From an uncultured Paracoccaceae bacterium (GTDB taxonomy: Bacteria; Pseudomonadota; Alphaproteobacteria; Rhodobacterales; Rhodobacteraceae), in NCBI GenBank assembly GCA_938092015.1, contig CALKOT010000120.1, positions 1-36,361 of the forward strand: DNA of 36,361 nucleotides, in the 5' to 3' direction. Shown in pieces: positions 17,956-27,824 of this stretch. Under the pieces are notes generated by a model. The model did no database searches and had not been told where the DNA came from. It was given only the letters and a program-made list of their open reading frames with translations. The first letter of the stretch is position 1. Each line of letters starts with the position of its first letter. A program made the translations under genes and the position numbers.

Positions 17956-19016
17956 TTTACACTCACACTATCAAAAAATGCGATGACCTCTGCATGGACG
18001 GCGTCTTTCTGCGCCTCGCCTTCATGCATGATGCAATGTCGGGCGGCCTCAAAGCGTTTGGTCCGGCAATTCGGCATAGCTTTGCAATTTGCTTCCGCCG
18101 CCCCGGTTTGGACGATCCGGTCATCACCCGCCGTAACCGAAAGAACCGGCGCTGTAATACCCGCAAGATGATCACTTGAGGCCGCCATCTCAGTCGATTT
18201 CATCGTCTCCCAAACATATTTATTGTTGACGTCAGAGACGCGCAATTTAGGGTCCAGTCCAACCATCATGTGACGGGTGTGGGCGCGGGCGGGGTTTGCA
18301 GAACAATCAGTGGGCTGACTTTGGTCGCGCGATGCAAATGTCCAGTCACCGCGGCCAAAGCCGTAATTTGCGCCAAAACCTATCGCCGAATAAAATCCTG
18401 TCATTGCTTTGGCCACACCGTAAGGAAATTCCCCAGTGTGGATTTTGGCCATGGGCACGAGAAGAGCGTAAGCGCCGATATCGACATCCTCAGTCCCAGC
18501 CATCACCATCGCGATATGGCCGCCCATTGAGTTGCCATAAACCAGTACCGGCCCTTCAATGGTTCCGACAAACGCAGCTAGGTCAGCGCTGAGGTCCCGG
18601 TAATCTTCAACATAGCCCTTTTCGGGCTTGGGCAATGGGCGCCACGACCGGCCCTGCCCGCGCTGAGACAGGCCAGTGACCGCATAACCAGCATCGTGAA
18701 ATGCCTGGTAAGTGCTGGCGTAGACCTCAAGCGGCGCCGTGTAGCCTGGAACCAGCAAGATGGTCGCCTTTGGGTCAGGATGGGGCAAAGTTAGCGTTTC
18801 CAACGCCACGCCGGGTTCTCGTTCAAACCGCCCAAAGACCGCGCCTTCGGGCAGTGGCGTCTGCGCCTCAGCCAGATAGGCGCGGGCGGACACCGTCTGA
18901 TTTTCAGTCATCTCGGCGTAATCATGTTCGCCTGAGGTGGTGGCAAACCCGGCAGCAACAAGCAGGCCGAAGATCACGACAATCACCCCTAAGAGAATTT
19001 TGATCAGACGGCGCAT
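17952..19016 (-). CDS. Membrane-anchored alpha/beta hydrolase (S33/monoacylglycerol lipase-like)
   Basis: The 354-residue protein has an N-terminal anchor (IKILLGVIVVIFGLLVAAGFA, about residues 5-25), placing the catalytic domain in the periplasm. The alpha/beta hydrolase core has the strand-turn LLVPGYTAP, the nucleophile elbow GNSMGG with S163, the acid in TAGDDRIV (D298/D299) and a His near the C-terminus in ARHCIMHEG. The arrangement matches lysophospholipase or monoacylglycerol lipase-like serine hydrolases. ATG 19016 lies 3 bases after the pccA stop, so it is probably co-transcribed and translationally coupled. A link to fatty-acid or polyester turnover feeding propionyl-CoA is an inference. 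Confidence 0.85.
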   Translation of the reverse strand: MRRLIKILLGVIVVIFGLLVAAGFATTSGEHDYAEMTENQTVSARAYLAEAQTPLPEGAVFGRFEREPGVALETLTLPHPDPKATILLVPGYTAPLEVYASTYQAFHDAGYAVTGLSQRGQGRSWRPLPKPEKGYVEDYRDLSADLAAFVGTIEGPVLVYGNSMGGHIAMVMAGTEDVDIGAYALLVPMAKIHTGEFPYGVAKAMTGFYSAIGFGANYGFGRGDWTFASRDQSQPTDCSANPARAHTRHMMVGLDPKLRVSDVNNKYVWETMKSTEMAASSDHLAGITAPVLSVTAGDDRIVQTGAAEANCKAMPNCRTKRFEAARHCIMHEGEAQKDAVHAEVIAFFDSVSVK

Positions 19017-19019
19017 GGC

Positions 19020-21011
<1,992 letters not shown>

Positions 21012-21107
21012 TGGGTCCCTCTCTCTGCGCTTGTAATCGCGCATGACAAAGACCGCCGCGACGTGCGCGACGGCCTTCTCAGTTCAATAGTTAAGTGTGG
21101 AAAAGCC

Positions 21108-21335
21108 TCAGTCGAGGCGGATTTTGTTTGGATCTGACACGGCGCCAATGACCGCGCCAGCGGCCGCGCCAATGGTAGCGCCTGTAACGACTGCGCCACC
21201 GACCAGCGCTGTGCCGACAGCCCCTGCCGCCGCGCCGACGCCTGCACCCGTAAGCGCACGTTCGCCCAGATTGTGCCCGCAGGCGCCAAGCGTCGCGATG
21301 ATGATAAGTCCTGCTGCGATATTTCTGTACGCCAT
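21108..21335 (-). CDS. Small glycine-zipper lipoprotein (paralogue 1)
   Basis: The 75-residue protein starts at ATG 21335 with GGAGG 7 bases upstream. A lipoprotein signal ends in the lipobox LGAC, giving a lipidated Cys at about residue 19. The mature part is almost wholly glycine zipper (GAGVGAAAGAVGTALVGGAVV, then GATIGAAAGAVIG) and ends in a charged tail. Glycine-zipper lipoproteins usually insert into or associate with the outer membrane. Two similar small genes follow upstream on the same strand (21585-21812 and 21900-22115). Function is unknown. Confidence 0.75.
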   Translation of the reverse strand: MAYRNIAAGLIIIATLGACGHNLGERALTGAGVGAAAGAVGTALVGGAVVTGATIGAAAGAVIGAVSDPNKIRLD

Positions 21336-21449
21336 GCGCTGGCCTCCAAGCTGTAGTCTAGCGCCCCGCCTAAGGGGTGGGCGGTAAAGTTGGCGAAAAG
21401 GCACCCGTTTCGACCAGAGTTGTGCAGGTCAGGGGCTGCCTGCGCAGGT

Positions 21450-21506
21450 TCAAGCCAGAACGGCGATAAGGATGATCGCGATGGCGATGTAGTGTTCTGA
21501 ACGCAT
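21450..21506 (-). CDS. Possible 18-residue hydrophobic peptide
   Basis: A short frame from ATG 21506 to TGA 21452-21450 reads MRSEHYIAIAIILIAVLA: an N-terminal charged cap and one hydrophobic stretch, like known tiny membrane peptides. The upstream SD is weak. It lies in the gap between two glycine-zipper genes. Chance occurrence cannot be excluded. Confidence 0.2.
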   Translation of the reverse strand: MRSEHYIAIAIILIAVLA

Positions 21507-21584
21507 GTTACACTGGCCCACAGGGTACATTGGGGCCCCGACCTGATTACATATACAGCACAAGTATTCCGCCAACCGACGCGT

Positions 21585-21812
21585 TTAGCGCAGGCTGATA
21601 CGAATAGGTTCTTCCAGTTGTGAGTAAACGACGCCGCCCGCTGCACCGACAAGGACGCCTGCAACGATAGGTGCGCCAACAATGGCCGTTCCGACGGCCC
21701 CGATGGCTGCGCCGGCACCGGCAGTCTGGATGTTGGCGTCAATCTCAATCTTACCTGAGGCGCCAAGCAGAAGGGCGAATAACGCCGCCCCAAGAACAAG
21801 TTCGGTACGCAT
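21585..21812 (-). CDS. Small glycine-zipper exported protein without a lipobox cysteine (paralogue 2)
   Basis: The 75-residue protein from ATG 21812 (SD GAGGGA 8 bases upstream) has an N-terminal hydrophobic signal, LVLGAALFALLLGAS. At the position where its neighbours have LGAC it has LGAS, so it should not be lipidated. A glycine zipper follows (AGAGAAIGAVGTAIVGAPIV, VGAAGGVV) and a charged end, EEPIRISLR. The C-terminus and the GAVGTA-VG core resemble paralogue 1 (NKIRLD ending), indicating tandem duplication and divergence. It could be a membrane-inserted or periplasmic form. Confidence 0.65.
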   Translation of the reverse strand: MRTELVLGAALFALLLGASGKIEIDANIQTAGAGAAIGAVGTAIVGAPIVAGVLVGAAGGVVYSQLEEPIRISLR

Positions 21813-21899
21813 ACGCTAATCCCTCGCAAAGGATTTCGCCCCACGAGAGGAAACTGCGGCCTGAATGTGTCTGAATTCGGGCGAACTTGCTGAGGCGAA

Positions 21900-22115
21900 C
21901 TAGTCCTCCGGCTGTTCTTCCTGCTTACGGGCCTCTTCGGCCGCCTCTGCATTGGCGACTGACCCGATGGCCCCGCCAACTGCGCCGACTGCTGCGCCGG
22001 GCACGCCGAGGACGACGCCAATGACGGTTCCAGCGACCTGGCCGATTTGCGGCGCGGCCTGATGTGAGCAGGCGCCAAGCATGAGGGCGCAGAGAATGAT
22101 GAGAGATGCGCGCAT
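21900..22115 (-). CDS. Small glycine-zipper lipoprotein (paralogue 3)
   Basis: The 71-residue protein from ATG 22115 (SD AAAGGGA 8 bases upstream) has a lipoprotein signal ending LMLGAC (Cys at about residue 16). A glycine/valine-rich zipper (GVVLGVPGAAVGAVGGAIGS) follows, then an acidic tail, EEARKQEEQPED. It is the third of three neighbouring glycine-zipper genes between pccA and pccB. The acidic tail differs from the other two. The role is probably envelope-related but not known. Confidence 0.7.
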   Translation of the reverse strand: MRASLIILCALMLGACSHQAAPQIGQVAGTVIGVVLGVPGAAVGAVGGAIGSVANAEAAEEARKQEEQPED

Positions 22116-22152
22116 GAACGGATCCCTTTCGCATAGCTTCGGTCACCCAAAA

Positions 22153-22190
22153 GATCGCAGGCGATCAGGGCCGAAACCGGGCGATCCCGG
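22153..22190 (-). terminator. Weak hairpins after the 22213-22554 gene
   Basis: On the minus strand CCGGG-ATCG-CCCGG (22190-22177) is followed by TTT, and a second short hairpin GATCG-CCTG-CGATC (22166-22153) is followed by TTTT. Stems are only 5 bp. They lie between the unknown gene and the glycine-zipper gene at 22115, so partial termination is possible. Confidence 0.35.
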
Positions 22191-22212
22191 CGCCATATGA
22201 TGGCGTTTGATT

Positions 22213-22554
22213 TCACTTCAGCGCATCGGGATAGGATCGGGCGACGGCGGCCAGATCAACGCGCAAAAGCGCCTCGTAGGACGCATTGTCAAATGGATCT
22301 TCGGCAGGCAGCACTTCGCGCCCCAGCACCCATGAGAGGCGCCCTGCATCCAGATTGCCCCGCTCAAACGGCTTATCCCCGAAATGGTCGATCAGACAGG
22401 CCAGGAAGTAGGCGTCGACCTCTTTGTCTTTGTTGCGTCGGTCGGCGTAGCGTTCTTTGGCTACAAGCGGCGTGGGGTTGTCAGCGTTGCGGCGCAGTGT
22501 GAACTGATGGTCCGTGCCGGGGAACCGGGATGGGAATTTCTTGTGCTTCAGCAT
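22213..22554 (-). CDS. Conserved-looking small protein of unknown function, between pccB and pccA
   Basis: The 113-residue soluble protein from ATG 22554 has SD GAGGTAG 6 bases upstream, which overlaps the end of the preceding gene, so the two are coupled. It begins with a basic segment (MLKHKKFPSRFPGTDHQF) and has a mixed charged middle (KERYADRRNKDKEVDAYF). The acidic, helical C-terminal half (ALLRVDLAAVARSYPDAL) shows no enzyme motif, signal or TM segment. I do not recognise the family. Its position in the pcc transcription unit suggests a small accessory cytosolic protein, but no function can be assigned. Confidence 0.6.
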   Translation of the reverse strand: MLKHKKFPSRFPGTDHQFTLRRNADNPTPLVAKERYADRRNKDKEVDAYFLACLIDHFGDKPFERGNLDAGRLSWVLGREVLPAEDPFDNASYEALLRVDLAAVARSYPDALK

Positions 22555-22566
22555 CAGTCGTCTACC

Positions 22567-22992
22567 TCAATCATCCACGGTGCAGGGGTCATCGAACGTC
22601 CACACCGCCAACACATCACGCGTCGCTGTGCCGTCGTCGTTGTAGCGAAGCGCGCCGATGCCAAATTCAGGGTCGGCGCCTTTGCGGGCTTTCTTCGCAG
22701 TGTAGCGGACGTATTTACGGCAGAGCGCGGCCATTTCTTCATCCGAAAACATGCCCAGCGCTGGCTCATCGTCAGTCTTCAGGAAGAACACCGGCAGGCG
22801 TTGACCATCTGCCATGCCGAACAGGGTCTCTTCAGTCAGAACCGCTGTGTAACCGACGCGAACTTTGGGAATGTCGACTTGAGACACTTCTAAGGTCAGC
22901 ATTGTGTACGGGTTTTCACACGCCGCAGCTGGCGCGTGGCGGGCCAGCGTCAGAGCGTTTGGGGCGCGGTGGATGTTGTAGGTGGTGGGCAT
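22567..22992 (-). CDS. Protein of unknown function, between pccB and pccA
   Basis: The 141-residue soluble protein from ATG 22992 has no signal or TM segment. Visible parts are a beta-rich first half (TLEVSQVDIPKVRVGYTAVL, LPVFFLKTDDE), a helical EEMAALCRKYVRYTAKKARKG and a beta C-terminus (VLAVWTFDDPC). I do not recognise a family. It ends 12 bases before the ATG of the next unknown gene, whose SD overlaps its stop, so they form a pair. The SD for ATG 22992 is weak (GAGAG about 13 bases upstream). Confidence 0.55.
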   Translation of the reverse strand: MPTTYNIHRAPNALTLARHAPAAACENPYTMLTLEVSQVDIPKVRVGYTAVLTEETLFGMADGQRLPVFFLKTDDEPALGMFSDEEMAALCRKYVRYTAKKARKGADPEFGIGALRYNDDGTATRDVLAVWTFDDPCTVDD

Positions 22993-23045
22993 TGGGTATA
23001 CTAGTCTCTCGAACTTGGGTGCTCTTTTGCTGACAGAATGAAGTT

Positions 23046-23660
23046 TTAGTCTTCGTCTGATTCTGCGGCGTTCCTCAGATCAGTCAGTGTTTCATCTTCG
23101 AATTTCCAATAGTCAGGGCCTGCGAGAGTCTTCCATGACCTCCCTGTTTCGTGAGCAATGGTAAGAGCTGACTGGGACAATGACTGATTGACCTCACGAA
23201 AGACCACTTTGTCACCAGCGGCCACAATGCAGGTTTCATCGTTGTTAAAAACTGAATGCAGAATGGCTCCTATCGGCACGTCGATCATCGCGAAGCTAAA
23301 CCGCGGTCGTCTAGCCCTTGCCTTTTCCAACGCTCTTTCATCGTCTGGCTCACTCACAACATCACTTGTCAGAGTCACATCTCGCATTCCGAAGGCTCGT
23401 AGAATCGCTGTTGGTTTGTCCGGCGAAATTCTAAAAAATTCTCGGCTTTCTCGAATGCGATGGTCTCCAAATGCAACATGCAGAGCTTTCTCTGCGATTA
23501 AACTGTCTGGAACTTCCCACGCAGAAAAACATTCAAAAGGCAAAGGGACAGAAGTATTATCCAACCCTCTCATCCTCTGCTCTATTGTTGTCGACGTCCT
23601 ACCAATTTTCACCAACCCAGGCATTGCCCTGTCGGTTAAAACGTAAATGGCTTCAACCAC
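23046..23660 (-). CDS. GIY-YIG (T5orf172/MUG113-type) nuclease-domain protein inside the pcc cluster
   Basis: The 204-residue protein starts with a GIY-YIG-type domain of the T5orf172 class: IYVLTDRAMPGLVKIGRT (about residues 5-22), the Arg-containing helix IEQRMRGLDN, PFECFSAWEV, and the helix AEKALHVAFGDHR with EFFRIS after it. The C-terminal half (about 100-204) has no recognised motif. GIY-YIG enzymes cut DNA; T5orf172 types are common in phages, mobile DNA and some defence loci. ATG 23660 lies 9 bases after the pccB stop, so it would be transcribed with pccB. Its base composition looks AT-richer than that of its neighbours, suggesting later acquisition. Confidence 0.75.
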   Translation of the reverse strand: MVEAIYVLTDRAMPGLVKIGRTSTTIEQRMRGLDNTSVPLPFECFSAWEVPDSLIAEKALHVAFGDHRIRESREFFRISPDKPTAILRAFGMRDVTLTSDVVSEPDDERALEKARARRPRFSFAMIDVPIGAILHSVFNNDETCIVAAGDKVVFREVNQSLSQSALTIAHETGRSWKTLAGPDYWKFEDETLTDLRNAAESDED

Positions 23661-23669
23661 ATAACGCCC

Positions 23670-25202
23670 TCACAACGGAATATTATCGTGTTTCTTCCAC
23701 GGGTTTGTCAGCTTCTTGTTCCGTAACGCCGCAAACGCCCGCGCAACCCTCCGCCGGGTGCTCTGGGGCCGGATCACCTCATCAATGAACCCCCGCTCCG
23801 CCGCCACAAACGGGTTCGCGAAGCGGTCCTCATAGTCCTTCGTGTGCGCCGCGATCTTGTCGGCGTCGCCAAGGTCGGCGCGGTGGATGATCTCAACCGC
23901 TCCCTTGGCGCCCATCACGGCGATCTCAGCCGTGGGCCAGGCGTAGTTCACGTCGCCACGCAGGTGCTTTGACGCCATCACGTCATAGGCGCCGCCATAA
24001 GCCTTGCGGGTGATGACCGTGACCTTGGGCACCGTCGCTTCGCCATATGCGAACAGCAGTTTCGCGCCGTGCTTGATGACGCCGCCGTATTCCTGTGACG
24101 TGCCCGGCAGGAACCCCGGCACATCGACCAGCGTCAGGATCGGGATTTCGAAGGCGTCGCAGAACCGGACGAACCGGGCGGCTTTGCGGCTGCTGTCGAT
24201 GTCCAGACACCCGGCCAGCACCATTGGCTGGTTGGCGACGACACCGACGGTCTGCCCCTCCATCCGGATAAAGCCGGTGATGATGTTCTTGGCGTAGTCT
24301 TCCTGAATTTCATAAAAGTCATGCTCATCGGCAATCTTCAGGATCAGCTCTTTCATGTCATAGGGCGTGTTCGCGTTGTCGGGGATCATCGTATCGAGGC
24401 TTTCCTCGATCCGGCCAACTTCATCAAAGAAGGGGCGCACGGGGGGCTTTTCGCGGTTTGAGAGGGGGAGGAAATCGACCAGGCGCCGCACCTCCTGCAT
24501 CGCCTCTACATCGTTTTCAAACGACCCATCCGCGACGGAGGATTTCTTGGTGTGGGTTGAGGCGCCGCCAAGTTCTTCGGCCGTCACAACTTCATTGGTG
24601 ACTGTTTTGACCACATCAGGCCCGGTGACGAACATGTAGGAACTGTCGCGCACCATGAAGATGAAGTCGGTCATCGCGGGCGAATAGACCGCGCCGCCCG
24701 CGCATGGCCCCATGATCACGCTGATCTGGGGAACAACGCCAGAGGCCATGATGTTGTTCTGGAACACGTCCGCATAGCCGCCCAGGCTATCGACACCTTC
24801 CTGAATGCGTGCGCCGCCACTGTCATTGAGGCCAATGATCGGCGCACCATTGCGAACCGCCATTTCCTGCACTTTGCAAATCTTCTGCGCGTGAGTTGCA
24901 GAAAGCGAGCCGCCGTAAACCGTAAAATCCTGGCTGAAGACATAAACCTGCCGGCCATTCACTGTGCCCCAGCCCGTGACGACGCCATCGCCGGGCACAT
25001 GTTCCTGCTCCATCCCGAAATCGGTGCAGCGGTGGGTGACGAACATGTCGTATTCTTCGAAGGATCCTTCATCCAGCAGCAGCTCAATCCGTTCGCGCGC
25101 TGTCAGCTTACCCTTGGCATGCTGACTATCGATCCGGCGCTGCCCACCACCAAGTGCGGCTTCGGAACGGCGTTTTTCAAGCTCTGCAATGACGTCGACC
25201 AT
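23670..25202 (-). CDS. pccB: Propionyl-CoA carboxylase beta subunit (carboxyltransferase)
   Basis: The 510-residue carboxyltransferase subunit moves the carboxyl group from biotin to propionyl-CoA, forming methylmalonyl-CoA. It shows the family landmarks: [20 protein letters not shown] near the N-terminus, the first oxyanion-hole region [19 protein letters not shown] with [13 protein letters not shown], and in the C-terminal half [23 protein letters not shown] and [11 protein letters not shown]. The length is typical of PccB. ATG 25202 has SD AGAGGAAA about 9 bases upstream. It is the first gene of the unit, divergent from the polysaccharide lyase and ScfR genes, with TGCGAA repeats in its promoter. 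Confidence 0.97.
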   Translation of the reverse strand: MVDVIAELEKRRSEAALGGGQRRIDSQHAKGKLTARERIELLLDEGSFEEYDMFVTHRCTDFGMEQEHVPGDGVVTGWGTVNGRQVYVFSQDFTVYGGSLSATHAQKICKVQEMAVRNGAPIIGLNDSGGARIQEGVDSLGGYADVFQNNIMASGVVPQISVIMGPCAGGAVYSPAMTDFIFMVRDSSYMFVTGPDVVKTVTNEVVTAEELGGASTHTKKSSVADGSFENDVEAMQEVRRLVDFLPLSNREKPPVRPFFDEVGRIEESLDTMIPDNANTPYDMKELILKIADEHDFYEIQEDYAKNIITGFIRMEGQTVGVVANQPMVLAGCLDIDSSRKAARFVRFCDAFEIPILTLVDVPGFLPGTSQEYGGVIKHGAKLLFAYGEATVPKVTVITRKAYGGAYDVMASKHLRGDVNYAWPTAEIAVMGAKGAVEIIHRADLGDADKIAAHTKDYEDRFANPFVAAERGFIDEVIRPQSTRRRVARAFAALRNKKLTNPWKKHDNIPL

Positions 25203-25257
25203 GGGGCGATTTCCTCTTTCGTTTTTATGGTTTGTGACGCTTTTGCTATGTTGCGGG

Positions 25258-25302
25258 TGCGAAGACTATAGGAATTGCGAAGAAATTTTGCGAAGGTGCG
25301 AA
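25258..25302. promoter_or_regulatory. TGCGAA repeats over the pccB promoter (candidate ScfR/PccR operator)
   Basis: Four TGCGAA copies lie on the plus strand at 25258-25263, 25276-25281, 25289-25294 and 25297-25302. The middle two are TTGCGAA, 13 bases apart. On the minus strand they overlap a candidate pccB promoter: -35 TTCGCA (25294-25289) and -10 TATAGT (25270-25265) with an 18-base spacer. Regulators of the ScfR/RamB group are known to bind TTTGCAAA-like sites, so these repeats may be a variant operator for the regulator encoded at 26033. This is inference. Confidence 0.45.
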
Positions 25303-25303
25303 G

Positions 25304-26023
25304 ATGTTACGATTGACCCTCGCCGCTGCTTTGCTCGCTGCCCCCGCTTTTGCGGGTGAAAAGGGTGACTTCGCGCGGTTTGAACGGTCGCTGAGCAGCA
25401 CCCCACACGGATATCAGCGGGTCGAAGATCCGACCGGCGCCGCGCCCACACCCAAAGTCGAGCGGTTTGAGGTGAGGGCGGGTGAGTGCGAAGCGAACGG
25501 CGCCTGGTCCGATTGCCGTTCAGATCGCGAACGGTCGGAACTGGCTGAGTTTGACAACCGCAGTCTGGAAGGGGCTGAGGCATGGTTTGGGTTTTCCTTT
25601 TACCTGCCACCGGACTGGCCCAATGTCTGGCCAACCAAAACAGTCATTGCGCAATGGCATCAGGAATGGCGCCATGTGGTTTGGATGATCCTCAACCAAC
25701 ATGGGTCATTGGTTCTGGACAACCAGTCCGGCGGATCATCCCGTGAGAGGATTGAACTGATCCCGGCTGATGAGCTTCGGGGCCGATGGCATAGGATCGA
25801 ATTCCACGCGAAATGGTCAACCCAAAAAGATGGCCTGATCCGGCTGTATCTGAATGGAGATTTGAAGGTGGAACGAACCGGCCCAAACATGACCGCCGAC
25901 AAGATCTATTTCAAATATGGCGTCTATCGCAGCTTTATCTCACGACACGGCCATCCTGTCCCCACGCAAATCGCGTATTTTGCAAATGTCAGCCAAGCGG
26001 AATCCCGCGAGGGACTGAAGTGA
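25304..26023 (+). CDS. Exported polysaccharide lyase (heparin lyase-like)
   Basis: The 239-residue protein from ATG 25304 (SD GAAGG 7 bases upstream) has a signal peptide with AxA cleavage (LAAALLAAPAFA, about residues 6-17). The mature jelly-roll domain resembles the polysaccharide lyase family that includes heparin lyase I and glucuronan lyase: CRSDRERSELAEF, EAWFGFSFYLPPDWP, VIAQWHQEW, WHRIEFHAKWS, GLIRLYLNGDLKVE and YFKYGVYRS. Such enzymes cleave uronate-containing polysaccharides by beta-elimination in the periplasm or outside the cell. It sits between the pccB promoter and the ScfR gene, which follows 9 bases later. No sugar-use genes are nearby, so the substrate is open. Confidence 0.75.
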   Translation: MLRLTLAAALLAAPAFAGEKGDFARFERSLSSTPHGYQRVEDPTGAAPTPKVERFEVRAGECEANGAWSDCRSDRERSELAEFDNRSLEGAEAWFGFSFYLPPDWPNVWPTKTVIAQWHQEWRHVVWMILNQHGSLVLDNQSGGSSRERIELIPADELRGRWHRIEFHAKWSTQKDGLIRLYLNGDLKVERTGPNMTADKIYFKYGVYRSFISRHGHPVPTQIAYFANVSQAESREGLK

Positions 26024-26032
26024 GCGCCCATC

Positions 26033-27409
26033 GTGAGTGAGCGCAAGACATATGCTGGCGCCAAGTTGCGTGAAATCCGGCAACGGCAAGGCCTGACCCA
26101 AACCGCCTTCGCCAAGTCGCTCGGCATCAGCCTAAGTTACCTTAACCAGATGGAACGGAACCACCGCCCGCTGTCGCGCGCCGCCGTTCTGGCATTGGCA
26201 GAACAAGGGTTCGACATCACCCCACTGGACGCCAACGAAACCGCCCGTTTGATTGCTGACATGCGTGAGGCGCTGGCCGATCCGGTTTTTGACCAGACCC
26301 CTGCTATGGCCGAGCTTGAGGTGATGGCTGCGACGGCGCCCAAACTGGCGCATTCGTTCCTGACCCTCCACCGCGCGCACCGGGCAGCGAACGAACGGTT
26401 GGCGGCGCTGGATGATCGGATCGGGCGGGAGGATACGGCGGCGGGCCGGTCCCCGTGGGAGGAGGTCCGCGACTTTTTCCACTATTGCGACAATTACATC
26501 GACGCCGTGGACAAGGCGGCAGAAGGGTTTGTCGGGCGCGCTGGCGGCGATGTCCAGGCGCTGGCGGGATGGCTGGAAAACCGCCATGGCGTGTCAGTGC
26601 GCACGGAAGGTGACGCCCTTCGCCACTATGACGCGACAACGAAAACCCTGACGCTGGCGCCCGGCCCAGCGCATGTCTTCCACCTCGCACATCAAATTGC
26701 GCTGATGGAGCAGAACGACCTGATCGAAGCAACGCTGGATCTGGCTAATTTCCGCACGCCCGAGGCGCGGGATATCTGCAAGATCGGGCTGGCCAATTAT
26801 TTCGCAGGCGCCGTTCTGCTGCCCTACACTGCTTTTGCCGAGGCGGCGCAAAAGACGCGGCATGATATTGAGATGCTCGCTGATCAGTTTTCAGCATCGT
26901 TGGAACAAGTCGGCCATCGCCTGTCTACTTTGCAGCGGCCTGGCGCCAAAGGCGTGCCGTTCTTCTTTGTGCGCGTCGATCAGGCGGGCACGATCACCAA
27001 ACGCCATTCCGCGACCCGTCTACAGTTTGCCCGCTATGGCGGGGCTTGCCCCCTTTGGAACGTCCACCAGGCATTCGAAACGCCGGGACGGATTATCCGC
27101 CAACTCGCCGAAACGCCGGATGGCGTACGCTATCTTTGCCTTGCCCGCGACGTCGCCAAACCTGGCGGCGCCTTCCGCGCGCCCACCCGCCGCTATGCGA
27201 TCGGGCTGGGGTGCGAGGTGCGGCATGCCGATCAGATGGTCTATGCTGATGATCTGGATGTGGCGAATGACGCCGCTTACCAACCCATCGGTGTAAGCTG
27301 CCGAATATGTGAACGAACAGATTGTCACCAACGATCTGTTCCGCCATTGGAAAAGGCTTTGACTGTCGATCATGATCGACGTGAGATTGTGCCGTATCGC
27401 GTATCCTAA
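26033..27409 (+). CDS. pccR: ScfR/PccR-type short-chain fatty acyl-CoA-responsive regulator
   Basis: The 458-residue regulator has an N-terminal XRE helix-turn-helix (about residues 8-62; KLREIRQRQGLTQTAFAKSLG, LSYLNQMERN). A central region resembles an IrrE-like/metallopeptidase-type domain (HLAHQIALME), and a C-terminal ScfR domain ends in the cysteine motif CRICERTDCHQR. In Rhodobacter sphaeroides the homologue PccR activates pccB in response to propionyl-CoA-derived signals. The divergent layout with pccB supports the same role here. The start is GTG 26033, 9 bases after the polysaccharide lyase stop, with only a weak SD; HTH homology fixes the start within a few residues. Confidence 0.9.
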   Translation: MSERKTYAGAKLREIRQRQGLTQTAFAKSLGISLSYLNQMERNHRPLSRAAVLALAEQGFDITPLDANETARLIADMREALADPVFDQTPAMAELEVMAATAPKLAHSFLTLHRAHRAANERLAALDDRIGREDTAAGRSPWEEVRDFFHYCDNYIDAVDKAAEGFVGRAGGDVQALAGWLENRHGVSVRTEGDALRHYDATTKTLTLAPGPAHVFHLAHQIALMEQNDLIEATLDLANFRTPEARDICKIGLANYFAGAVLLPYTAFAEAAQKTRHDIEMLADQFSASLEQVGHRLSTLQRPGAKGVPFFFVRVDQAGTITKRHSATRLQFARYGGACPLWNVHQAFETPGRIIRQLAETPDGVRYLCLARDVAKPGGAFRAPTRRYAIGLGCEVRHADQMVYADDLDVANDAAYQPIGVSCRICERTDCHQRSVPPLEKALTVDHDRREIVPYRVS

Positions 27410-27510
27410 TCCGCGCACGTCGCGTCAGCCTTTTCTTATTCTCTGCCTGACGGTTGACGATCCACCCTGCGTTGCGTTCTCTGATGCCAAACAAACCAAA
27501 GGAGATCGCA

Positions 27511-27798
27511 ATGTCCGTCACCGTGATACTGACCCTAAGAGCCAAAGACGATATGTTTGAGACGTTGGAGGGCACGATGAAGGCGATCCTGCCCGATACC
27601 GCCGCCCGCGATGGCGCTGAACTGATCAGCGCAGCATCTGACCCGGAAACCAAAACCTGCGTCGTCTATGAAGTTTGGGACAAGATCGAAAGTCAGCAGG
27701 CTTATATGGCCTGGCGCACCGAGCGCGGCGATATCGACAAACTGGTGTCTTTGCTGCGTGAGCCACCGCAGCTCGACGTCATGACGCATATTTTCTAA
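27511..27798 (+). CDS. ABM-domain (antibiotic biosynthesis monooxygenase-like) protein
   Basis: The 95-residue protein from ATG 27511 has AAAGGAGA about 6 bases upstream, which decides this start over an earlier TTG. It shows the ferredoxin-like dimeric alpha-beta barrel pattern of ABM proteins: first strand VTVILTLRAKDD, a helix, then ETKTCVVYEVWDKIESQQAYMAWRTE and a C-terminal strand. Relatives act as quinol monooxygenases, haem-degrading enzymes or (methyl)glyoxal-related proteins; small stand-alone members are often of unknown role. It follows the ScfR gene by about 100 bases and precedes ugpB. Confidence 0.8.
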   Translation: MSVTVILTLRAKDDMFETLEGTMKAILPDTAARDGAELISAASDPETKTCVVYEVWDKIESQQAYMAWRTERGDIDKLVSLLREPPQLDVMTHIF

Positions 27799-27807
27799 GC
27801 GGAACAG

Positions 27808-27824
27808 GCGCTCCAACGGGGCGC
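27808..27824 (+). terminator. Short hairpin after the ABM gene
   Basis: GCGCTCC (27808-27814) pairs with GGGGCGC (27818-27824), with one T-G wobble and a 3-base loop, 10 bases past the stop. No T tract follows; a weak terminator at best. Confidence 0.3.
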
